From Tetraselmis striata (Eukaryota; Chlorophyta; Chlorodendrophyceae; Chlorodendrales; Chlorodendraceae), in assembly GCA_006384855.1 (NCBI GenBank), contig VCJN01002979.1:1-64000 (forward strand): 64,000 bases of DNA, written 5' to 3'. Shown here piece by piece: positions 39,236 through 52,349 of the stretch. The notes under the pieces were generated by a model that did no database searches, was not told the origin of the DNA, and saw only the letters and a program-made list of their open reading frames with translations. Numbering within the stretch: position 1 is the stretch's first letter; each line of letters begins with the position of its first letter. Position numbers and translations under genes: made by a program.

Positions 39236-41300
39236 ATGGCAGTGCATCTCCCCGACGCGTTCCTATACGCTACCTTGGAAATACGCCATATCGTCCATAA
39301 ACCGCGCTCCGCCACCAAAACGGCCCGCCTGGTAATGGCCTCGCAAGATGACGCCACTCTCCTCGCGGGGACGGCCCATGGAGCACTGATCTGCCTCCTC
39401 GCCACGGACCACATGCCGGAACCCCACCTCCATATCAACACTGAATCCATCCCCGATTTCGCCCTCCCTCGGCACGAGCCATCGAAGTAGATCAGCGATG
39501 ACTTCTTCACAATCATGGGTTATTGACGGGCACCTCGAACCCCTCGACACCCCCTCCCCTCTCCCAAAGAAAGTCGTCCCCTCCCCTACCCCTCCCGGCC
39601 CAAATCGCAGCCGCTGTCATTGATGCCCTCGCGCTCCATCGTCGCCATGCAGAACTCCCGGCCCGAGCTCCACAAAATATGACTCTCCTACCAGAGGAGC
39701 TTCAACCCGCCGGTGTCGACCCCACAAAGCACCCGGTCAAAATCAAGCTCCGTACTTGCCACACGGGCGAAACCGCCATCCCACGCAGACCACTATCCAA
39801 TGAGCCAAGGGTCATGCGGGTCGCCATATCGGTCACCTCCCCACTGACAGTGATCTTCGAGGTCGACGCAGACCCGCCGCCTACGCCTTACCATCGAAGA
39901 CGACCCCACCAACCCCAATGCCTCCCGCATGTCCCCCCTTCACCCTCTCCCCCCCGCCCCGTCCATGACGGCTATATAGTGGTCAGCCGTCTCGCAAACC
40001 CGTGTGGCTGCTCGGCGCACGTGCTACCCGTGGAATTGGCCTCCGCTTCATCGACGTCTCCCTAGACGCGAAAGGCGGCGGCAACCTGCCCACGCACACT
40101 CACCCAGACAATACCGACACCGAGCGTGCCCTCTTCATCCGTGCGGCAATAGCGCAACTCGCGGGCTGATGGACCATCGTCAACTCATGCCGCAAACCCC
40201 AAAAGCAATGCCCTCTGCCCTCCGGCACACCCAGGGCGAGCGTCGCCCCCCGAGGCCAAGGCCGCGGCCAGAACGTAAGCCGCGGTCGTAGCTATAGCGC
40301 GGGCCACAGCTCCCCCCCGCCCCCCACGCGAGATCCGGACCACTGAGTCCTCCGCTCAACACAGCCCCGGGCCGACAGCAGACCCCCTCGCGGACCCGAC
40401 CTTCCGCATCACTATCCACTCATCCACAACGCCAACCCTTCGTGGCACGGCAGCCCCCTGACAACTACAAGTCCACGGACCGAGGCCGTAGCCTTGCGCC
40501 TCGTCAAAGGCGAATATGGCCCACAAGCGCACGTCAGCCGCGTGCCAAACCCCCTCATTGGCAACAACCCCCGGGTCAACATCGTTTCTCCCGGTCCGCA
40601 CAAGCACTTCAGAGGACCTCTCAGGCCGAGACATCTCCCCCGAAGCCGATCTCCGCAAAGAAATCATCTCGGAGGCCGCCGCCTTGCTCACCCCCCCCCC
40701 CCCCCCCCCCCCCCCGCATGCACTCATGCTTCACCGCCAGGACTGCAGCCATGGGCGCGGGCGGCCCACTACACCCCTACCACACGCACACCCTCAGCGG
40801 ATCTCCCTGCGGGGGACGACCATATGGCAGACGACCCACGACCCTCCGCACAACCGTGCCTTCGGGTAGGACTACCCCGACCTCGAAGACGAGGAAGAAG
40901 AACATGGGAGCGAGGTCAGGGACGACGAGGAGGGGCTTTGATTAACTCCTCCGCAACGCACCCCCCTCCCACCAACTTGCCTCTCTCCACATACGCACGC
41001 ACCTCAGGCTACCGTACCGTCCCCCCCAACACCAACATAACCACCCTCTTGAACCTCCCGCACCTGCGAGAATATGCCGCTTACCCACACCTATACCCAC
41101 CACTCGATGGGCACTTCGCGCTCCGTGTTCGTCGACACCAAAACAAGCCGCGCACCCCCAACTTACCAACAACTTCCCCATCTAACAACGGCCGCGATGG
41201 CGCCCGCGTCGGGATGGGAACCCCCGCACGATAACTATAGAGCGGGCGGGCCGCTTCGGCACCTACGCCTTAGTTGGAATGGACGGTAACATGGCACCGC
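39236..41300 (+). other. Decayed coding region, probably a retroelement relic
   Basis: Several plus-strand frames of protein-like composition follow each other (39236-39490, 39523-40065, about 40040-40170 and 40494-40690), interrupted more than three times and without convincing splice sites. The segments include PVKIKLRTCHTGETAIP and a short IGLRFIDVSLDAKGGGN. The family cannot be named. The region is very C-rich and Pro-rich. Confidence 0.3.
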
Positions 41301-41790
41301 CCTAGCCCAACGTCCGCATGTGCAATGGGTCGATGTTGAGATCAGTAGACCAACACCCCGCGGACTGACTGGGGCTCTATGCCGAACTGGGCGCGGAAAA
41401 CGGAGAAGCCGCAAAGCCGGCGATAGGAGACATGGATTGCGGGGCAGCCCGAGGCTGCCACGGAAAGAGGCGGGGACGGATACCAAGACGGATATCTCCG
41501 AAACCGAAGAGGAAGCCCAGTAGCCGGAGCTGTAATACCCTACATATGTGTCCCTGCTAATAATAATATGGTTAGGGATGGCATGCCTTGAGAGCAACTC
41601 AATCCGGGCGGTAGAGAGCAGCGCGGATTGGCAGGTTGAAAATCAATTTCAATTTCAGCACTTGCAGCAATGCTCATGAGGCATTCACAGAGGAAAACCT
41701 GCTTAAATGTCCTCATGCAATACTTTACACAGTACTGGACTTCCCCGACGAACAAAGTGCGCAAGCCGCGCAAAATCAGAGGCGGGGTGT

Positions 41791-41821
<31 letters not shown>

Positions 41822-42109
41822 GCAGCTAATAAACCAGGAAATTAAATCTGAAGAGCCTAATACTAATAACAAGGATGAACTTCAAATGATGAACTGACTA
41901 CAACTGCCCCATGCATGACCCACCCACCCAGCCACCCACCGCCGGGGCGACCCCGATGACCGTCCTCGGCCCTCGGAATCACGGGACCTTCCTCCGCCTC
42001 CACCCCCGACTGGGGATGGGGGCGGGGATCGTGCACGGGTGGCACCTTGGTAGTCTTGGCCCCGCCCGTGTTGCCAATGCCGCGGAGGAGCAGTGTGAGC
42101 TGCACCGGC
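41301..42109. other. Intergenic
   Basis: Holds a (GT)n then poly(G) tract at about 41788-41822 (sense +). No supported gene. Confidence 0.4.
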
Positions 42110-42770
42110 GTCTTACGTCGTTGCTGGTCTGGTCAACTCCCCGTTCTCTGTTTATTGAGCACCGTCCTTCTCCCTTCCTGTCATGTCGGCGCCTCCACAT
42201 CACGTTCGGCCTAGTGCCGCTATTGGAGTGGCCCGGGATGTTGTGCTGGGAAGGGAGTTCTACGTTCGGTGGAAGGGGACGCGACCGAGCCGGCGGCGGA
42301 TTTGGCGCTGGGCGGCGGAACAGCGCGCGCTGGACACCAACGTCTTACGTCGTTGCTGGCCCGGTCGGCTCTCCATTCCCATTCTCCATTCGTTGAGCAC
42401 TATGACTCTCCCGTCCTGTCATGTTGGCGCCTCCACATCACTTTCGGCTCAGCGTCGCTACTGGAGTGGCCCGGGATGTGATGTGGAAGCGTTCGTCTAC
42501 GTTTGGCGGAAGGGGGCGCAACCGAACTGGCGGCGGATTTGGCGCTGTGTGGCATGCGGCTGTTGCACGCCCGTGGCGCCCCGTTCTGGGTTGGACCCCC
42601 TCACTTCCGCTCCTTGCTGCGAGATCTCTATTTCGCAGCCCCTTTCCTGTCGTCGCCTTCACATCACACTCGGCCTAGTGCCGCTATTGGAGTGGCCCGG
42701 GATTGTGTGCCGGGGAGAGCGTCCCTACTGCGTGGAGCGGCGGCTGACTTGTGGCGATGCCTGGTCGGTG
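42110..42770. repeat. Tandem repeat, unit about 230 bp, nearly three copies
   Basis: Blocks such as GTCTTACGTCGTTGCTGG (42110 and 42342), CTCCACATCAC and GGAGTGGCCCGGGAT (about 42225, 42463 and 42689) recur in the same order with 10 to 20 percent divergence. The third copy is incomplete. Confidence 0.8.
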
Positions 42771-43575
42771 GCTGTCATGGCGGTTCCCGCCTCTTGTGGC
42801 CCGTACCAATCTGGCCCGTAGCAATGTGGTCAGCGCAAGCTGGATTTTCTTCTGGTCGATTTCTGTATGGATTTCTTGAATTTTGCATTTTGAATTGCAT
42901 TTTGAATTTTGCAGCTAGCACATGTAATCAAACTTCAAATGCGCCCTGCTACCGAGCTGCGCTGCTGATATATGCGCTGCTCTCCCTGTAACGAACATAC
43001 ATAAATATGCGCTGCTGCCAGCAGTACATGACATAATAAATGTCGCAATATATGCGTGACGCCAACGTATACAACACGTCCGCGGCCTCATCAGCAAGTA
43101 TGTAGTATTTATAGCCGCCGCCGCCACACCTCGTTTATATACTATTTCAAATTTCAAATTACTGGTGCTTCGCCCTGCGACAGCAACTCGACCCAAAGAG
43201 CACGGCACATAAGCAGCCCCCGCTACCGCCCCTGTCACACGACAAGTAGAACTACCCGCAGGCCACTCTAGAATCGTCACTACGGCAAGTCCATGATTGA
43301 AAGTGCTGCTACTTGAAACGGCTGGCTCGACGGCGGTGACGGCTCGGGGTCTTCGCGTCCCGGCCTCCTGGCATCTCCCCCATACCCACGTACGGATATA
43401 CCGGTGATACGGATGCCTGCGAGTGCCTTCCTGCGCCGTTGTCGCAGCCCGGAGAACTCGGCGCCTCAAGCCAGCAGAGCCACTGACGGAGCTTGAGCTA
43501 AGCTACAGCAGCGGCACGGCTGGAGTTGGCTGGGTAGAGGGCGGGGCGACGGCGAGAGGGCAGCTGTCCGGCACG
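42771..43575. other. Intergenic upstream of RAD54
   Basis: AT-richer stretch with short repeats of ATTTTGAATT near 42880-42910. No gene is supported. It should contain the RAD54 promoter, but I see no clear TATA box. Confidence 0.4.
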
Positions 43576-46500
43576 ATGGCGCGCGAAGGAGGCAGCGACA
43601 GCGAAGGCAGTGGTCTAGAGGCGAGCGAGCAGCAGCCCTCCGAGGCCGAGTCTTCCGATTGGCAGGCCAGCAGTGGCGGCAGCAGTTCCGGGGAGGAGGT
43701 GCGCGCGGGCAAGAAGGTTTGCATGTCCTTGGTATGCCTCATAACATTGTCACTGTGCTGCGGAAAGCATGGCGGTGCGATAAGCATCTGTGGGAGTTCG
43801 GGATGTCTGGTCACCGGTTGGTCGCTATGTTGCGGCTCGCTAGGCTAGCGCACCCCCCCCCCCCCCCCCCCCCCCCCCCTCTTCCGCCACTCACACCGGT
43901 CGTGCTCGTCCCGCCACAACTGTCCGCCTCAGTCGGATGAGGACTTCGACGCAAGCGACGCGGAGGACTCGCCAGCCAAGCCTTCGCGGCGGCCGAAACT
44001 GGCAGCTAAGTCGGGCGGGGGCGGGGGGCGCGCTCCCGCAAAAGCTGGGCACAGCAGCGCCAAGGGGGAACAGCCGGCAGGGCCGCGCGGGGGTTCGGCC
44101 GGGCCACGCGCGCCAACGCCGGTGGCGAGGGGCCCTTGCGCAGCTGCCGCGCGGCCCCGCCCGGGGCTGGTGCGCCGCGGCGGCCCGGCGGCGGCGCCGT
44201 CGGCGTCGTTCAAACGCATGACGCCAGCGGGCGACAACGCACGGGGCTCGCGCCCCTCCCTCGGCCTCCTGCCTCGCAGGCCGGCAACCGCCGCGCTCAA
44301 GAAGCCCGCCCCCGCTGACGAAGGGAGTGCCAGCCCGTCCGCGTCGCCGCGCACCCCACGCGTGGGCCCCAGCACGCAGGTCACCCCCCGCCACGTTGGG
44401 CGACCCACCCCGGCGACTGACCACACCGGCGACCGACCAAGCGGAACGAGGTAGCCGCCGCCGCAGGCCAGCAGCAACCTACGGTGCTCTAGTATCGCTC
44501 CGGCATGTGCGTACATTCCCAGGCTGAGCGCTCTGTCCCCGGCCCGGCGGGTTGGGCGGCTCCTGCTGCCGACAGGCCGCAGGTTGGAGCGAGGCCGCTG
44601 GCGCCCCGGCCACAGGGAGGACTGTCGCGCCCCTCGCAGCAGTTCAAGAGTCCGCATCCCAACGCCGGGGGCATGTCGGAGGTCAGCCATACTTGCCAGT
44701 AGTGACCCTTCTGACAAAAAACTGATGCATTGAGGGCACGGGTGGTCGCATCAGATGGCGTGCTCGGGGTTGGGAGTATTGACCTGGCGGAACGCGCGAT
44801 GCTGCCGTCCAGATGCTGCGGCGCAAGCTGGCGGCGAGAAAGCGATTTGTGCCGTGGGGCATGAAGGGCGTGCAAATGCCGGCCATTCAGAAGCCAGTGA
44901 TGCCGGTGGTGCAGGAGGAGGCGGAGCCGCGGGTGGAGGCCGAGGTGGGTTACCCGAGGCAGCTGGCGGGGGCCGCTCTCCTCAGCCAGGCTGGGATGGG
45001 TAGGGAGCCCGGGGGGTGCAGAAGAGAGCAGTGCTTTAGTGGGGGGGAAGGGGGGGGGGGGGGGGGGTCCGCAGCATGGGGCGTACTGGGAGGGGGGAAG
45101 GTAGGCGACGTCGCCTCAGGCAGCACCGCTCTGGTTTGCACAGCCGCTGGCGCCGCACAGGCGGCCGAAGAGCCTGGCTAGCGTGCTGCGGGCGCGCAAG
45201 CGGTTTGTCCCCTGGCGCTTGAACGCAGCTGCCCCAGCAGTGGGCCACTGCCATGGGGAGGGCGGCTCAGGCAGCGCACTCCAGGTGGTCCCCGCCTGAC
45301 TTGATCAGGCGCCGGGGGGGGGGGTGTGTGGAGGGCACACTGCACCGGGCTACACAAACTACGCACCCTGTGCCCGCACAGCAGCCTTGCGGCGCTCCTG
45401 CTGTCAGCATCGCCGACGTACAGGGGCACTATCCGTGAGGCAGTTCCACACAGTGCTTGATGTAACCCGTCTGCCGGTCGGGGGAATGTGCCGGTGTGGA
45501 TACTTGTGATTAGCCCAGTGCTCGTCTCCTTGCATGCGACCAGATGCGCCACGTCAGTGTTTTTTGGATTGGGCACCAACTACCCACATCTTTCCTTCTT
45601 TTACCTTATTGCCCGGCGGCACCATGCAAGGCGGAGATGCCACAGATGCTGCGCGCCACGGCTATCGAACCCACCGCCTCACCCATACTACCGCGCCGCA
45701 CCCTTCCGCGCCCCCCACTGAGAACGGTCCTCCGGAGCAAAGACGCGCCTGCCCCACGTGCATGCCGCATCCGCGGCAACCATGGCTCTCTGGCGAACCA
45801 CAGGGCGGGAGCGGAGGGCTTGATAACGCCACCGCCGGGCTGACGCTGCGCCACGCTGTGGCACACCGTACAGGACACCGGCCCCCCGCCGGGCGAGCCG
45901 CTGGTGCTGTGGGAGGCCGAGGCCGGCAAGGACGCGGGCTGCGTGGAGGTGGACCCCATGCTGACGCGCTGGCTGCGCGAGCACCAGCGCGAGGGCGTGA
46001 AGTTCATGTTTGAGTGCGTCTGCGGCCTGCGCAGCTTCAGTGGTAACGGTGGGTCCAAGCGCCCCCTCCCCCCCCCACCCACGTCGGTTCATTCTCCCGT
46101 GGTTGCTCTCCGTGTCAGTCGCCTGCGAACTCGGGCCGTGCTCGTTAACACTTCTGCGCGGCGCCGAACCGGACAGGCTGCATCCTGGCGGATGACATGG
46201 GCCTCGGCAAGACACTGCAGGGCATCTCGCTGCTGTGGACACTGCTCAAGTCTGGCCACGCGGAGCTTGGCGGTAGGAGCAAATGCGCCTTGTCTTCCTT
46301 GCTTTTGCACCCTCTCCCCCCCCCCCCCCCCGTCAGGCTCCCCCAGCCGGTAGGTTGGGCCCCCGGTTGCCCTTGAACAGCTTTGACGGCGATGCTCCTC
46401 CTGCCCTCGGCGGCGGCAGGGTCGCCCATCGCGAAGCGCATCATCATCGTCTGCCCCACCAGCCTGGTGAACAACTGGGACTCGGAGTGTGAGAAGTGGC

Positions 46501-49500
46501 TCAAGGGCCGGGTCCGCACGCTGCCGCTCTGCGAGTCCTCCCGCGACGACGTCATCCAGAGCATCGCGATGTTCCTGTCGCCGCGCAACATGCACCAGGT
46601 GCTGATCGTCTCGTACGAGACGTTCCGGCTGCACGCGGACCGCTTCAAGAGCCCATCCTCCTGCGACCTGCTCATCTGCGACGAGGCGCACCGGCTCAAG
46701 AACGACGCCACGCTCACCAACCAGGCCCTGGACAGCTTGGCGTGCAAGCGGCGCGTGCTGCTGTCCGGCACACCCCTGCAGAACCACCTGGACGAGGTAC
46801 CTGTACCCACCTGGTGGACCAGCCAAAGCGCAAAATAGGTCCAAGTCTTCTCCTTTTGTGTGGAAATGTATATCTAGTAGATTGAGATGGCGGCAATATA
46901 TGGCCGAGGCGCTGGTGAGCTGTGCCAGCAATGCCGAGTCTGCCTCCTGGGCCTGGCGTTTCCTTGATTCCGACACGCTCAGAGCTGCTCATGCGCTGCT
47001 AGATATGCGTCCCCATCATTGCCATCACCATCGCTGCCATCAGCAGTCACCGCCGAGATAGTGATGTCATCTTCAAGATAGTTTACTGCGCTTGGCACTG
47101 ATCGTACACTTTTCCACAAGTATTTATCATTCCAGGCCTTTGAGCTATTCTGACCATAAGCCCCCCCCCCCCCCCCCCCCCCCCTGGCCTTCTGCAGTTC
47201 TACGCCATGGTCAACTTCTGCAACCCCGGCCTCCTGGGCCCGCCAGCCAAGTTCCGGAAGTACTTCGAGGCGCCCATTGTGGCGGGCCGCGAGCCGGACG
47301 CCAGCGACCACGACACACAGCTGGGGCAGGAGCGCATGGCTGAGCTGAACGACCTCGTGGGGGAGTTCATCCTGCGGCGGACCAACTCCCTGCTCAGCCA
47401 GCACCTTCCGCCCAAGGTAGCCGCCGCGCTCTGCCCGGCCACAATGACTTCACTTGTGGGAACTGCCGGCACGTCGCCACCAGTGACGCCTCTGCGCGAT
47501 GGCCCTTGCAGGTCATCGAAATTGTTTGCTGCAAGCCGACGGAGCTCCAGCATCGGCTGTACTGCGCATACCTGGAATCAAAGGTCACCCCTTCCTCCCA
47601 CCCTTTCTAATGGTCTCCTCATCTTAATTGCTGCACAGCAGAGGTAGGACTCACCTGCTGTTCCCTCCGCTAGGCAGCAGCGCGGCTGCTGGAGGGCAAG
47701 GCGTCCAAGGTGCTGGCTGGCATCACAGGTTCCCCCCCCCCCCCCCCCCCCTCCCAACACAACGGCAAGACATGCTGAAATACGCCGGGCCTGAACGCTG
47801 TAGCTTTTACAGGCCGGATGGCCAGAGGTGACTTCTGCAACCACGGGCAGAGTGAAATGGCACGGGCATGAGATGTTAGTAATGACAATTAAATGTCACA
47901 GCACCTCATGTACGGCACTTGAAGGGGCCTTCGCCATCATGGTGTATAGCACTCGTGGTTCATCTGAGAGTGACTAGCGTCACGCAGGGGCAGCCTGGCC
48001 TTGCTCCGCCGTCCCATGCGAACACAGGTTCCGAGGACGCCGTGCATGCGCATCTCTGACTCTCATCCCCTGCCCATGCCCCCGTCCGTTTGCCTGGCCC
48101 AGCCCTGAAGAAGCTGTGCAACCACCCCAAGCTGGTGCTCGACATGCTGCACTCCCGGGACGCCTCCGTGGATGGCTTCGAGGACTGCATGCAGTATTTC
48201 CTGCCGTGGCTGGTGGACGACAGGCGTGGCGGCAGCCGGGGCGTCGGGAAGCTGGCGGCGGGCTGGGAGAACCTGGGCGGCAAGTTCGCCGTCCTGGCAA
48301 AGATGCTGGCCTTGCTGCGCCAAACCACCAACGACAGGTGCGGGCAGGATGGCGCCTTACCCAGATGCCAACGGCATCCCGCCTTCCTCAAGACTGAGCT
48401 CGATGAGGATGAGTATTGCTGCTGATGTGATTCCTAATCACATCCCACCAGTAGCGTACAGTACAGAGGGCTGGTGGTACCTGTCAGTACGGGGTGAAGG
48501 CAGTACCTTGTTGACGCACAACTTACCCCGACCCTGCTTTGGGTTCACCATACATCAATGTGTTTTACCCTCCGAAGTGACAAAGGACGAAGCAATCAGA
48601 AAAATGATGCAAGAATTATCAGAACGACAATGTAATGAACAACCAGAACAATGATAAAAGTCATATAATGTATCGAAAGAATTATGATATGCACTTACCC
48701 GGGAATCTATCAGATTACACCATGACTGAGGGGCGAGATGTCGGACTTGATCCATGTTCATTAATACAAGAATTATCATAACGACAATGTACTGAACAAT
48801 CAGAACAATGATATAATATATCGGAAGAATTAAGACATGCACTTACCCGGGAACCATGATTGCGGGGCGAGATGCCGGACTCGATCCATAGTGCAATTCA
48901 ATTCATTGCTTTCGCGAGAACCCAATGAAACGCCACGGTGCCGCCCTTCTGCTCCCATCCTAATTCATTTTGTCCGATGGTGCGCAGGATCGTCATCGTC
49001 TCCAACTACACCCAGACTCTGGACCTCGTGGCGCAGCTGTGCCGCGAGCACGCGTACCCCTTCGTGCGCCTGGACGGCACCACAACCATCAGCAAGCGCC
49101 AGAAGCTGGTCAAGGAGTTCAACGACCCCACGGCCAACCAGTTCGCTTTCCTCCTGAGCAGCAAGGCTGGTGAGCCCGCCCCCGTGTGCTCCCCCTGCCG
49201 CTTGGATGGCGCGCCTGGGGGTGGCACTGAGCGTGCGGTGTGTGCGCCAGGGGGGTGCGGCCTCAACCTTATCGGCGGCAACCGCCTGGTTCTGTTTGAC
49301 CCGGACTGGAACCCCGCCAATGACAAGCAGGCAGCCGGCCGCGTGTGGCGAGACGGTCAGAAGAAGCGCGTCTTTGTGTACCGCTTCCTCACCACCGGCA
49401 CGATCGAGGAGAAGGCGCGCCCCCTAACAACCCCCACACCCGCATCGGCACGCTGACTCCACACAGTCCATGCACCGCACGGGGAGGGCTGCCCTGGCGA

Positions 49501-52309
49501 CGGCACCGCCTGACTGCCGCTCCTGCTGCCTGGTGCGCAGGTGTACCAGCGGCAGCTCAGCAAGGAGGGCCTGCAGAGTGTGGTGAACAACGGCAACGGA
49601 AATGGCACAGCAAAGGTATGTATGGGTGCAGGCCTCCTCCGGTGGGTGTACTTCTGGCGGTGCGCAGCGGGATAGGCTGAGTGGCATGGTGCCGCGCAGC
49701 AGGCCTCCTCCAACCTCATGAGCCAAGAGGAGTTGCGAAACCTGTTTCAGCTCCGGCCGGAGACCGTCTCCGACACCTACGACTCCCTGCACCGGGGGCA
49801 AGGTGCGCCTGTTGCCTGCTTGTACCTGCATGTACGATACGATGTTGACTTCCGGCCGTGCGGGGCGCCATCCTCTGAATCCTCCTGTCTCCCCCCCCCC
49901 CCCCCCCCCGGCGGCCCCCTAGGCAAGCAGCAAGCGGCCAAGAAGAGCCGGCGCAAGCGCAGCCCGGCCGAGAGCGACTCGGATGACGGCGACTTCCAGT
50001 CGGACTCCGAGGACGAGGCGGTCGAGTCGGACGGCGAGGGAGAGCACTCCGTGGAGCACGTGGAGTACAAGCTGCCAATCTACAGGCTGCAGGTGCGGTG
50101 GGGACCCGCGCCGGTATCCGATCCGGTGTGCGGTTGGGTATGGCCTGAGTGTGCAGGCCCCCAACCCGTACTTCTGAACAATGACCCCGTATGTACATTT
50201 CCATCTGTGGGTATGGTGGTATGACACTATATGATGTCATTTTTAACAAGGACTGGGCCAGGATACGCATGTGTGGCTATGCTGCAGCATCTGGGTACTA
50301 AGGACTTGCAACCAATCGCAAAGGCCAGTCATACTCCGCGGTTGCAATCGTCCGCATGCTGCATGCGTTGAGCAGCATCTAAACCTGACACTAAGGCAGC
50401 TGGTTGTCCGGTGGGTTGATTTTATATGCGCAAATGCGGTGTCCAGTCATTATGTACTGTTGTAGGAGGTCAATGCGCCCATTCTTGTCTGAAACGGTTG
50501 TTGTTATAAAAAAAATCGTGGGTCTCTGTCTGAATTAAACAACCGTTTCAAAACCATGCGGCCTGTACACTTCCTTCAGGAATGATTCAGCTGAGAATTT
50601 TACCGGTCACAGTATTGCTCGTTGGAATAAAATGTGCTTGACGGGTCAGATGGCATACAATCACCAACATAGCATCATAACCTTTACTCAGAGGTAGATC
50701 GGTGCTGAAGTCCAAACCAACCGAGTGCCATGGTCTGAGAGGCCCTGGCAACGGCTGCGTGGGTGCTGCCGGTTGTGGACTGAGCCTGAGCGGACGCCGT
50801 GATGGCATGCAGGTGGACGAGCCCGCGGAAGAGGACCTGAAGCACTGGGCGCACAACTCCACCACTGCGAGCGTACCAGATCGTGTCATGCGCTCCATTG
50901 GCGACGAGCACGTACGGATCCGCCCGGGGTATCCGTGTATGCGATCCAAGAATGGTAGAAAGATGCCACAGCAGTGCTTGAGCTGAGTGATGACTGCGCG
51001 CTGAGCGAGGTTACCGCCCCAAACAATGCGGCAGGTGTCCTTCATCTTCTCGTGCAATGTGTCTGGGAAGGCGCTGGAGGGAGAGCAGCCGCTCCCGGAG
51101 CCCGAGATGCGGCTCAGCAGCCCGCTGCAGTCTCAGGCGCCCCCGGGCCCAAGGGCCGAGAAGGCTCCGAAACCAGAAGCTCCGAAACCAGCCCGAGCCA
51201 AGGCACCCTCGGCAGCCGCCAAGGCCAGGACCCGCGCGGTCCTCGAATCGCCGGCGCCGTCCTGCGGCGGCGGGTCGGAGAGCTCCAGCATGGGACACGA
51301 CATGCACGACGGCATGCCGCTGGACGACGGCTTCGAGTCGGAGCCCGGCAGCCCCCTCGGCGACACGCAGCCCATCGCGCCTGCCGACACGCCCGCTGCG
51401 AACGGGAAGGCGGCTCCCGCCTCCGCTCTCAAGGTGCGCCCGCGCAAGAGCCATGCTGCATTGCTGAACCCACGCCGCGGCATGCCGCTGCCGGGGCGCC
51501 CTCCATACCTCGTCCAACATCTCTGTGGCTGGCCTGCTTTGTCTGTGCAGACACCGGTCAGTGGCCGCACCGCCGCGGAGGCGGTCGTCACGCCGCCTTC
51601 TACGCGCTCCCTCCGTCTCCCGTCCGCCAGCAAGGTGTGCGCCGTGACGGTGCCATCCCTCAAAATTGGCAGGAACGCGCCATGTACCGGACGCCGCTTG
51701 CCCGGATGACAACAAACCCGCTTGCCAAAACAAATGGGCCTGGGAGCGTAACACATGTACAGTACCAATCAAAAGCTCAACGTATTGAACCTTAAACTCA
51801 AAGGAGAAAAGCTCCATTTAAAAATAAAGCCCTGCCTTGACTTTATTTGATTACGTTTTATTGTTGGGATATTTGAATATATCAAAGGCCTGGTCACGGC
51901 ATGCCGTTTCTCAGTCCCTGGTGTGTGGGCCGCAGGCTCCGAAGAGGGCTGCGGAGAGCGAGGAGCCCGAGACAGCCCGGAAGCGCCCCGCGGCAGCGGC
52001 GCTCAGAAGCACACCAAAGCGGTGGGACTCTGCCCTCCCCCCCCCCCCCCAAACCAGCATCATTGCCGCGTCGCCCGTGCGCTGCCGGCTATGAACGCAG
52101 TGGCGACACTGCAATTCCGCGGGTGAGCACGCGGCTGCCGCTGCTGACTGCGCCTGGATGTCTTTTGCTGCAGGTCGCCGCTGGTGTCCGTGAACCCAAA
52201 CGCCGCCGCCAGGCGGGCTGCCAGTAAAGAAACCAAGGTCCGTGCGGCACCCACCGCCATATCCCCCCCCCGTCCCCCCCCCCCCCCCCCCCGCCCCCCC
52301 CACCTCACA

Positions 52310-52349
<40 letters not shown>

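Noticed and set aside
39300-39516. Minus-strand frame with an RNase H-like FDGSCRG motif
   Set aside because: Only one short motif fits, the acidic residues further on are not clear, and no reverse transcriptase is seen nearby on that strand.
42183-42821. Open frame with a chromodomain-like FYVRWKG segment
   Set aside because: It lies in the 230-bp tandem repeat. The match is not kept in the other units, and the rest of a chromodomain is missing.
45380-45440. Possible extra RAD54 exon ([14 protein letters not shown])
   Set aside because: It has an acceptor, but its donor would leave phase 2, while the next exon needs phase 0.
51026-51057. Extending the antisense integrase fragment to 51057 or further
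   Set aside because: That part is the antisense of the RAD54 exon starting at 51035, whose frame and acceptor are well supported.
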